Assembly: GCA_026874595.1 (NCBI GenBank)
Contig: CM049313.1
Coordinates: 49,839,659 to 49,903,658, forward strand
Direction of reading: 5' to 3'
DNA: 64,000 nt
Source of the DNA: Sipunculus nudus
Lineage: Eukaryota; Annelida; Sipuncula; Golfingiida; Sipunculidae
Position 1 is the first letter of the stretch; each line of letters begins with the position of its first letter. Below, one piece after another: positions 47,336 through 57,829 of this stretch. The notes beneath the pieces are model-generated. The model ran no database searches. It was not told where the DNA came from and was given only the letters and a program-made list of their open reading frames with translations. A program made the position numbers and the translations under genes.

Positions 47336-47860
47336 GTCGGACAATGGTCTTTAGAGGGCCCCACGTTTCTGCTCGTGCTGGACTAGTTTACATATGGGTG
47401 AAAACTAAAGTTAAATTTGAACAATATGATAAACAGAAACAATTTGCATCCATATGCATGAGGGAAAAAATCCTACTGGATCAGATGATATTAAAGAAGA
47501 TTTGACTAAAATAATGCGTGCAATAGAATATCACCGAATGTAGTCTGTTAGCCATATTTGATTTTGAGCAAGTAATTCAGCAAGTCTGGACCCCTCATTG
47601 GCAAAATGATCCCTGTGAAATTGGGTAAGCTGCAGTAGGTTGTTGTTGAGTTATTGCATGCGAAAGAAAATCAGCGATCAGGCTGTGGCGGCCATAGTGC
47701 AATTCCAACAGGTCTGTAAGTCTGGAGCCCTAATATGTACCAACCATCCCTGTAAATTTGAAAAAAAAGGTGAAGTATGTTGTTGTTGAGTTATTGTGTT
47801 CGAAAGAAAATCAACGAATGGGCTGTGGCGGCCATATTTGAATTCCATAGTTACCTGTTT
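47336..47860 (+). repeat. Dispersed repeat, copy 2 (shared with 545-897)
   Basis: Begins ATGTGGTCGGACAATGGTC. It contains two related sub-units of about 110-150 bases, each with 'tgttgttgagttattg', 'gaaagaaaatca.cga', 'ggctgtggcggccat' and 'aattcca'. The first copy at 545-897 has the same layout. The family is not recognised and no ends with TIR or LTR features are seen. Confidence 0.65.
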
Positions 47861-48830
47861 ATAGTTAGTGTTGCACTAAAACAAACAAGAAAAGGACGTT
47901 GTATTATCATCGCTGCTTTCATTTTTACCAACTTTGATCTTATGGCTAAAACAACGGAGAGAAAATTGTGTGGTGCCGATTTTTAAAGGGACACTATCAG
48001 GAGCGATAGTTATCTTTTTATTTCACACTATCAGCTCAGTTTTGCTTTATACAACAGTTTCCAAGCTAAACCATCCCAGCACAGGGTCTCAGGACCTTGT
48101 ATATGGCTGTTTAACAGCTTGTTATTGTTCTGCATGTTGGTAAACACAGTTCACGTGTGTCTGTTTACCATAGCAAGGCCGCATGACCGGGGGTCGGATT
48201 GTGACCGGCAACACGCGATGTTTCAGCCACCAGGAACATGTATTACATATTTTGGGCCAAGTCAGTCAGGAATCTCTTAATTTAATTGCTTTGTTTATGT
48301 TGACATGTGATCGCCCCCGGTCCACTGTCTTTAACACTCATTTACAGGATTAAGCAAACGGTTTCAGGGCAATATTTTGGCAGGTACAAATTTATTTCTA
48401 AGGGGGGAAGTTATTTTGTGTGTCAAATCAACCTGTTAATCGTTGATTGGGCCCCTTTAAAATTGTTTTCATGAATTCATTTAGTTATTCCTTGCATGTT
48501 TGTATGTTATGTGTTATGCGCTGGTGAAGTCTAGACTCAATATTAATAATCAGTATGATAACTGGTATAATAAACTATATGATTTAAACTATTTTGCGAC
48601 TTTTTATATGTATTGATTCTTGAAAACTCGAAAACCTGTATCTTTCCTTTGATTTATTTAAATAACATTAGTTATAATCAAAAGTTATTATCATTAATCA
48701 AGATCAGCGGAGGGGAATAATTATAAGCACAGTTCATGGGTAACTCAAATCAGTTAAAGCCTTCCCCGGTGGGTTTCCCCAGGATATTCAATTTCAGATT
48801 ACTAGAGGTTAATCTGAAATAGGGGTAGAG
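47861..48830. other. Intergenic, no gene recognised
   Basis: No gene recognised. Two overlapping 69-codon frames at 47777-48143 lack signatures. Confidence 0.4.
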
Positions 48831-48839
48831 GGTAATGAT

Positions 48840-49235
48840 GAAGGACTTGGACTCGAGTCCGGACTCCAGTTCACTATTAGGAGACTCCGGAATCAAGGGT
48901 TCTGGACTAGGACTTTACGCGGACCCAGAGGTAAGAACTCGCGATATCAGGCCGAGTCCATCACGAGTCCAATAGAAAAAAATACACTGTCACTCTGTCT
49001 CTGACTTATGTGCGAATACTGTGAAATAAAAACACAATACACACCGAGCTTTGCTCACCCTCGGGCGCTATAAATGTATGTGTGAACTAACTTAAACATG
49101 TAAATGACTAGCCAGATATTAAATAGATTTGTATTGTTCTCAGACTCGGGTTCCAAATTATTCAGATTCAAAGGTGGACTTGGACTCGGGCGTCTATGAC
49201 TCGGACTTGGACTTGGACTCGGATACTGTGAACTG
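48840..49235. repeat. Degenerate 'GGACTCG/GGACTTG' low-complexity repeat
   Basis: Phrases such as 'gacttggactcgagtccgg', 'gactcgggcgtctatgactcgg' and 'acttggacttggactcgg' recur in two clusters (48840-48970 and 49135-49235) around less repetitive sequence. The hexamer steps resemble a very decayed short tandem repeat. Confidence 0.6.
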
Positions 49236-50218
49236 GACTACATCACTGACAGTGGGGTAGATTGTAAGTTTTTACCGGTAATCTAGTTGTTTGCTTGATT
49301 CACAAGTTCTTATTTGTTCGTATTCTTGCCACTAGATGGTAGCATCAGCTTGTATGTAGTCAGACAAACTGGCAGCATTTGAAGGATACCTTTTAAAAGT
49401 ATCCATTGTATTAACACATGTTGTGAATATCCTTTTTTTAATGTCTGTCTGTTAAATAATAATGTCTTAAATTGAAAATGTGATATTGTTATACAAGGTT
49501 CTGTAAAAAACTTAATTAAGGATGTCTTTTAGCCTCATTTTTATATTTCAACTTAACATCATGACATCAATAAAAACGGGTTTATACAGAGCCGCAAAAT
49601 TGGTTATATCCACATCCTGCCCAAACATATCTGCCGTTAATTTTATATATAACACTTAGATGGCTAAAGTCATAACCTAGACAATATAGTCAACACCGTA
49701 ACTACAGTTACACATTCAGATTATATATATCTAGCGTGGACCGACTGTGACGGGTGGATGAGCGGAGTAGGAAGGTAATAAAAGTCTCGACCTTTGATTT
49801 TCTGTGTGACAAATTTCAAACACATTGCAATTGAGTATAAGGTAAAAAAAAATATTATATTTCTAGTATAGATTACTTTTAAACCACGTTTAGATATAAA
49901 ATATATCATAGAAAACTCAGTAATAGAACCAAAGTCTGAAATTTTTAAGTAATTCCATTTCCAATATAGAAATATTTTTCTCTGAATAGCATTGCGATGA
50001 AACCATAACCCCCCCCCCCCCCCCATCCCCCAATTTGATGCTCCTGTGTACCATGACAAAACCTTGTAATCATTATTTCCTTTGCGATCATTCCACAAAA
50101 CCTTTTGCAATTGATATTTCGTCTGCCCTGAGAGAGAGCCATTGATATATTTTATTCTCACGACTCGCAGACGTGGGACGGTAATCAAAGTTTTGGCTGT
50201 ATATACTTTATATATTAA
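49236..50218. other. Intergenic, no gene recognised, with poly-C run
   Basis: Contains a C run at about 50008-50024. The 197-codon minus-strand frame (49721-50314) runs through the neighbouring microsatellite and has no family features. Confidence 0.45.
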
Positions 50219-50219
50219 C

Positions 50220-50279
<60 letters not shown>
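50219..50279. repeat. (TA)n microsatellite
   Basis: About 60 bases of alternating AT just before the minisatellite. Confidence 0.95.
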
Positions 50280-50282
<3 letters not shown>

Positions 50283-50313
50283 CAAGGTAAAATTATGTTT
50301 CCGGTATAGGGCA

Positions 50314-50925
50314 TGTGGTTCTGATATATGAGGGACTACTTGAGGGACTGTCGTTCTGATACATGATGAACAACATGAGGGTCTGTGGTTTTGATACATG
50401 ATGGACAACATGAGGGACTGTGGTCCTGATACATAAAAGACTACATGAGGGTCTGTGGTTCTGAAACATGATGGACAACATTAGGGTCTGTGGTTCTGAA
50501 ATACGATGGACAACATGAGGGACTGTGGTCCTGATACAAGATGGACTACATGAGGGTCTGTGGTTCTGATACTTGAGGGACTACATGAGGGACTGTGGAT
50601 CTGATACATAAAGGACTACATGAGGGACTGTGGTTCTGATACATGATGGTTAACATGAGGGACTGTAGTTCTGGTACATGAGGGACTATATGAGGGACTG
50701 TTTTTCTGATACATGAGGAAATACATCAGGGAATGTGGTCCTGATAAATGAGGCACTAACTGAGGACTGTGGTGCTGATACATGGAGTCTACATGAGGGA
50801 CTGTGGTTCTGATACATGGGGTCTACATGAGGGACTATGGTTCTGATACATGGGGTCTACATGAGGGACTATGGTTCTGATACATGAGGTCTACATGAGG
50901 GACTATGTTCTGGTACATGATGGAC
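50314..50925. repeat. 35-bp minisatellite, about 17 units
   Basis: The unit consensus can be read as GATACATGAGGGACTACA followed by TGAGGGACTGTGGTTCT. About 17 copies run head to tail. Units vary at positions such as ATGATGGACAAC versus ATGAGGGACTAC, and some at the 3' end are shortened (GATACATGGGGTCTACATG). Similar variants cluster, as expected from unequal exchange. The small minus-strand frames here (50208-50481) translate the repeat and are not genes. Confidence 0.95.
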
Positions 50926-53090
50926 CACCTTATTGTACTCACAACACAAGTCGTTCTTCTAGTTCATAAGGTGAGTAGAGGTCTCTTCATTTTTAACCTC
51001 AGAATCATTTGAATTAACAAGGACTATATATGCGCACACACTCCTCGCATCAAATGTGAGATGTGTGTGTGACAGAGAGCAAGGGTTGGCATGAATAAAT
51101 GTACAATTCAAATTGATCAATCTTTGCACTTAAGTATTTAACCACTTTGTCATTGGCTTAAAAATGTGATTAGTTCTAAAATCATTAACTGTCAGATTAA
51201 GGTAAGCAACATAAGATGAATCTAGCAATCCGCAAATGATACGAGACTTAACTAGTTAAATACGGAAAAGGAACATTTTTAATGTAGTTCGAAAGAAAAT
51301 GGCGTATGGAACAAATCAAAGAGAGGATGTAGACATTTTACAGTGCAGATACATGATTCCCGTTTTCATTTATGTGCATTTTTTAATCGAGGTGCCTACG
51401 GGTATTACATACGAATGAAATGTTTACTATTTGTTAGTTTGGCTAGTTAATGACATAAATATCTGTTCGATTTGCTAGGGGATTTTTCTTCCGTATCCTC
51501 CTCAAAGAAGAGAATACCATATCTTATCCCAACCCATATTTTGGTAATTAAGAATTTGTCATTTTCAATAAAATTATAAGGATATATCATTTAAATCAAT
51601 GAAATTGCATGAACCATTCAGTCTTGTGTTTAATGTTTTGGTACAACAGGATAGCTAAGCAGCTGTGTCTTATTGTAAAAGACATGAAGGTTTTCTTGTC
51701 AGAAATGAGTCAGTCATGTCAATCACACTTTTATGTACACTCATATTAACAGGACATCTTATATTGCCCCATTCCTTGTCTTTAAGTACCGCTCTTCGTG
51801 AGAGGATGGTGGTCTATATATTGCAACCAGATCTTTTAGATAATAATTACCAGATATATTTTCGAGCCATTCAGGTTTGCTACTTTGTGAATATTGTTTC
51901 ATACTTAGCATTTTTACGACAAACTGAACGATGTCATCATATTGCGTTTCACTATTTCAATTGCATGCATTGTTGTTAAGTTAGTTACATTTCATGTCAA
52001 GTATATAAATTTTAAAGTTTATCAGCTTCAGCTTTAGCATTTCAGTAGAAGATGGACATTAGATTTAGAATGTATAACTTACTGAGAAGAGATATTCTCA
52101 CACCTTTGTCAAACTTAAATATGTATTGCGCGCAACTACTTATAATAATGGTAATATAAGTAGTCACAATTCAAATAAAAAACTTACGAGCAACCCAACA
52201 GTTTTGCTATTACATAATTGGTAACTAACACTGAAAGTGAAAAAGGATTTTTATAGTGGTAAAAGTTATTAACACCTTTATTAAGATCTATATTGTCTTT
52301 GAATCCTGCTTTCTTAATCTCATTAAATGTGGCCAATATATTTAGAGTTTGAAGTCTGAAGTGAAAGCGTATTATTTTGGAGAAATTTAATTGATTTTTC
52401 GCAAACTGTAGGCGATATTATATTGTAATACCCCTACTGACAAAGCTGTAGAAATCGCCCCTCCCCTCGTGCACCTCCCAGCAATGCACCCAACTAATAT
52501 ACCGGCAATCAGAGACTAAGAGCCGTTAAGACACCCTTCGTTGATCTGGGGTTAATGAATATCTAGTAATTCAGCATAACCATTCTCACCACTAGGGCCA
52601 CGGTCACCGTGATTTACTTGCAACCAAGGGACAATTTTTTTGTTTGGTGGAGGCAACCGCCTCCTGTGTCGCACTTTTTTTACAGGGCAGTATCATACGT
52701 AGCCGTGACAACACGACTCAGTTAGGGCCCCCTGCTGAGTCGTGACACAAGCAAATTTAGAACCGCCCTGCAAGTCCACGCCACGCTTTATAACCGTATC
52801 TCCGCAAACAGTCAGCAGGCAGACCGCAGGCAGAAATCTCCCATACATGCAGATCAATATACGAATATATTGGGTTATAACGGAATATTGCACACACATG
52901 GTAGGTATCGTTGGGGAAACTTATTAAAAGGTCTAGTAGGTTTATTTGAAGTGACACGGTACTTGTAAGCAATTAGGCGTTGTCAAAAATAACGAAAACA
53001 TTTGCATCCTCATGGGGCCTTATAATGCGAGTTACATGTCCAGGCACTCTGGCAAGCCAGTAATCTGGCCATAATTTCAGAGGGCCGATC
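50926..53090. other. Intergenic, no gene recognised
   Basis: A 2.1-kb stretch without recognised genes. A 104-codon frame at 51665-51979 and overlapping frames on both strands at 52693-52972 have no family signature or splice support. Confidence 0.4.
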
Positions 53091-53246
53091 TGGCGATATA
53101 TTATACGCTTCCTCTCAAACAATATCCTGTTCTTAACAAGGCCCAGGTCACTACTACCCCTGTGTGACCTGAGTTTGTAATCGTCCCCGTTGCTGGGTCA
53201 TACCAACGATGTACCCCCCCCCCCCCCCAAGGCACACTGACTAAAG

Positions 53247-53395
53247 GAAGGCCGTTTGGCACGGCCTTCTCATAGCGTTCATCCTAGGTAGGGGAGGATC
53301 GCTAGGAATCTTATCGCAACGGCTGGGATTCGAACTCATTATCTACTGGCGTTCAGCCCTGTGCTCTACCCCGTTCAAACCGGGGTAATCTGGCA
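53247..53395 (-). repeat. Possible tRNA-derived SINE fragment with hairpin
   Basis: On the minus strand the stretch ending at about 53321 reads GGGGTAGAGCACAGGGCTG, then about 16 nt, then GAGTTCGAATCCCAGCC. This resembles the D-arm to T-arm part of a tRNA with a B-box core. Beyond it is a perfect 8-bp hairpin on the + strand (AAGGCCGT-TTGGC-ACGGCCTT, 53247-53268). The 5' tRNA part is missing or altered and no tail is defined, so this is a tentative SINE relic. Confidence 0.4.
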
Positions 53396-53756
53396 ATAAA
53401 TGGATTATCATTGTATTAAAAACTATAATATTATAAGCACAGAACTTCACCATATTAATATGTTCAATTTTTAGTGAACATTCTAGCCACTACATTCTGT
53501 CGTACCGGATTAGATTTAACAATCACATATCTGATAACTGGAAATAAAAATCATAATCACAGACATGTTTCATTAAGCGAATTTTAAAATATATACATGA
53601 GGGTTAATTTGATTACATGTTTGTGGAAAAAATAGTAAGCCTATAATAGTCGTTTTTTGTATATGTATTGGGCAGATCCGAATCGTTTTTAGTCCAACAA
53701 CAGGCATTTTATAGCATATGTCTTTTTCTTTTCTGAATTATTATTCAATTTACAGG

Positions 53757-53845
53757 CTTCGGGACAAGGAAATCCACTGACAACACGACAAAGGTTTGTT
53801 TGTTCGGACTATTGAAGATTAAACCAAGTCACATTCCAGTCAGCC
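53757..53845 (+). promoter_or_regulatory. 5' UTR part of the SLC22 gene's first coding exon
   Basis: Sequence before the start codon follows a good acceptor (ATTTACAG, ending 53756), so an upstream non-coding exon probably exists. The start codon context is CAGCCATGG, close to the animal optimum. The upstream exon and promoter were not identified. Confidence 0.45.
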
Positions 53846-53972
53846 ATGGATGTACATGAAGCATTATCTAAAGTTGGTACCGTGACGCCGTGGAGTTTCG
53901 CCATCCTCATGTCACTCGGACTAAGCAGCTATCTACCTTTGGTCACCAATTTCTTGGCCATAATATTCATAG
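53846..53972 (+). CDS. SLC22 gene, exon 1 (start, TM1)
   Basis: Codes for residues 1-42 plus one base of G43. It starts at ATG in CAGCCATGG, and the donor is ATAG|GTGTGA. It has a short cytoplasmic N terminus, then TM1 (FAILMSLGLSSYLPLVTNFL). Translation beyond the donor soon leaves the family pattern. Confidence 0.85.
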
Positions 53973-56900
53973 GTGTGAATCTCTCTTGTGTTTTCGGTCT
54001 CTCTTGCTTTCTGCCTCCTTTAGGGAGCAAAGGAAATGGTTGGATCAGGATAGGATTCATTATGGTGTTGTGAAACAATCACTTAAGAAAATAGATAATT
54101 GTATCCGACCCAGAGGCCAATAATCAGACTGCCGCAAATATAGTGTGCACTTCGTACAATTGATGGTATTCTTATTCAGAGTAATTATAATTCAATGTAA
54201 AACATATGAAGATCCGAACGTTTCATTCGTTTGATGAACATAGAATTATAATGACGGTACCCTTTTTCACCTAATTTAATTTGGCAATCAACGATATTAA
54301 ATTAACTGTTTTATCATATTTTCTGATGTAATATTAATTGCTTTGTGGGTAGTACTGTGTATGGTGTGAAATATCTACGATGACGTTTCTACACTTTATG
54401 CAAGCAGATCAGTCCAAAACCACTTCATTTGCAAGAAGCTCATCAGCTTTAAAATCATATAAATCCCATATATAAATTTAAACCTTTACTTTTAATGGTA
54501 AACATATACATATATAACATAATAATGTGTATTAATACTAAGACATACTTTCAAATATTACATTTTTTAGTCCGCTATTTTTAGCTTCAAGTAATAACAT
54601 TATTATTGGGCTTATATTAAACGAGAGTCTAGTAATATTTTTAAAATATTTAAAGATGAAAAACACAAATCTGAGACATGTTTAATTCTAGGTTTGGAGC
54701 CAAAGTACGAGTGTAAGCTGGACAACTCAACACTCTTAGATGAAATTTGTATACCTGGTCCCTGTGAGATAAACGTGTATAATCAGACACACAATAACAC
54801 GTTACCTTGTACGGGGGGTTGGAATTATCAACAGAATCCAGGAGAATCCATTGTAACTGAGGTACGTTCATACCACAATACATAAATGGTAAAAAATATA
54901 AATATAATTTATTCTCAGAATACGTTTCATCTCCGCATCATTAAAACACATTGCGGAAGGTGACGTCGAAAAGAACTTTTTTTTTCAGCCCATAGTACTG
55001 CCCTGTCAAAATAGATAAATGCAATATGAAAACTGTGAATTAATCACTCCCACTCACAGAAGCAAGAAAACGCTGATCAATAGTCTTTGATGTAAAGTTC
55101 TTCTTTTAAAATCGTAGGTGTTCAAGGAGAAAAGCAAATAATAATTGATCAAAATAAGGATTCTCCGCAATAAAAAGGGACCTTATGAAGACGGGTTTGA
55201 TCTCATACCATTAAATCCGCAGATGTTCCAAAGAATGTTTGCACACTTTATTTTATGGTTTCCATAATTTCAGTGGGATCTGGTGTGTGGAAGAGATTAT
55301 CTGGTCAGTCTCTCTGTGGCAGCCGGTAGAACTGTAGCCATCGTGAGCGAGTTGTTTTGTCCAATGTTCATAGACTACTTCGGGAGAAAAAGAATACACA
55401 TCTTACTGTTGGTCGCATTTGCTGCGCTGAGTGTCCTGTCTGCATTCTCCACCAGTTACACAATGTTCCTTGTATTGCGTTTATGCCTTGGTGTCTTCAT
55501 GTTGGTAGGTGTATATATTAAAAAGATTGATCCAGATACGCGTTTAGTTATTTTTTTTTTAATAGCAAGTTTTCATTCAGAATAATAACACAATCAACAG
55601 TAAGATGTTTTTATTATTATACCTTTATTTAATTAATATACAGGTACAATACCCAGATGGTAACGGTATAGTAAAATAAATTTATTTCCCAGTTAGTATA
55701 CGCATTCACGAAAAATTAAATTCAGAGAACACATGGCATGACAATACATTACATGACTACATAACTAAGTAAATTTTTAAAACTATTTTCAAACTGTATA
55801 TCACAAAATTTCATAATAAAGCAAATTAAATTTCTGTTCTAGGCAATTACACATTCCGGTTATGCATTAATGACGGAGCTGTATGCCGCGAGGCTGCGGG
55901 GGTTTGTCAGTGTGTTTGTTCAGATCCAATGGGCCATTTCCTGTATGATTGTGACTCTCTTCGCCTACTTCATTAGACAATGGCGCTACTTACACGGAAT
56001 CCTCCATGCCATTCCATTTATCTTTCTTCTATACATACGGTAAGTTTCAGGATCGTTAAAAAAATTACATAAGAAAAATGAGATCTACCGCATTGACGAA
56101 ACCTCTTATTTTATCGGTTTAATTTTTTTTGCAAAAACATGGTCTGTTGGTGGCACGGTTTATTTAATAACAATAACGGTATTCATACGATCAGAATGAA
56201 ATGTTATTATTACAGGTTTTATATGCTCGGGCCTAGAAATATTTCAAAAGTCATATAACCTGTCGTTTACCTTAACCAAAACTCGAATGACAAATAACAC
56301 ATATGACTCTTAAGGATGACAAAGGTGTAGATTTCAGTAATTATCCAAAGCTAAAAATATATCACGTTAGCTGAAAGACATTTCAACCTCCCAATATCCA
56401 TCAATTTTCACATTTTACTTTGTAAATATTAGCGAAGATTTAAAGAACATATATGATAAATATACAGAGGAATAAGTATGATAAAGAGGATCAGTGTTAC
56501 ATTGCCATTATACAAAAAAGGCCAATTCTGTTTTATAGTTTCCTGCCTGAAAGCCCTGTGTGGTTGGTAGCAAATGACAGGTATAAAGAAGCCGAAGAGG
56601 TACTTAATCTACTTGCCAGGAGAAATAAGGTAAATACCAAAGATTCTTTTACAATTAAACAATCCGATACTGATCAGATCTTAAATATAAGACACATACA
56701 GGTGTGGGAGTATACATTCCATCTATCATGTTTCCTTGGTTGTAAACATTTACTCCGTCATAACTATAGCTCTAAAGGATAGGTTTGGATAGTCAACTAG
56801 GTGTATATCGAGCTGGTGCATATCTGTAACCAAAACGCCTACATACATGATTATTACTGAAGTTTTTAAATAAAGCAGTTATGGAAAACGCCAGATAAGG

Positions 56901-57758
56901 GAAAAATACTGGGACCTGTCGTGTCTGTATTAATTATTAAAAAAGAGTTGGAACGGATTCAAAATTTAGGGGATTGTTTGTTGGGCAACTGTTGTTAACC
57001 CGAAAGGGTTAGAAAATATGCACATGTACAGTGGGAATGATCCATTGATAGTGAATATGCAATATCCATTTCAAGATCACACTTGAGTCCCCAATTATCT
57101 TGTCATCTGGTGACAGTGCGCAGAAGGATGAACTGCTGGAGGAAAACCGGGAGAAAGCAAAAACAAATTCCGTTTGGAGAAGGAAGCTTCGTGCAATTAA
57201 ATTTCTGGATTTATTTAAAGGCAGTAAAGTCATGAGACACACACTAATTATGTCAGTACTGTGGTAAGTCAATTTTATTGACATCTTGATTTATTTTTAA
57301 CTATTTAACAGATATAACTATATCACCGTTCACCAGAAAGGATAATTGCATTATTATGATCATTAATTATTACTGTGTTAATGTTATCGTGTAAAATGAC
57401 AAAATCATTAAAACACAGGTACCAGATAAAGAGGAAGAATGTCGTGAACTCATTGAAAAGCAGAAAACAGTTAATAATCATTCTATTTAATTTTAGCAAA
57501 GCTAAGATTTATCTTAGTTAATTCTTTTTTTTTCTCTATTAAAGTATTTAACATTCGTTTGGTCCATGAAAGTATATTTACTAATTAAGTGTCTTATTCG
57601 TTAAGGTTTGTGAATCAGCTTGTGTATTATGGGATGATGTACAATCTTCCTGCACTCTCTCAAAATATTTACCTTGGCTTTTTCTTAATGAGTCTCGTGG
57701 AAATACCAGCTTATTTGAGTACATCGGTTGCAGTCGATAGGTAGGAATATGATATATA

Positions 57759-57829
<71 letters not shown>

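Noticed and set aside
49721-50314. 197-codon minus-strand frame as a gene
   Set aside because: The start is in a (TA)n microsatellite giving alternating Ile and Tyr, it crosses a poly-C run, and it has no family motif.
50314-50925. CRISPR-like array
   Set aside because: Units are head to tail without unique spacers. It is a eukaryotic minisatellite.
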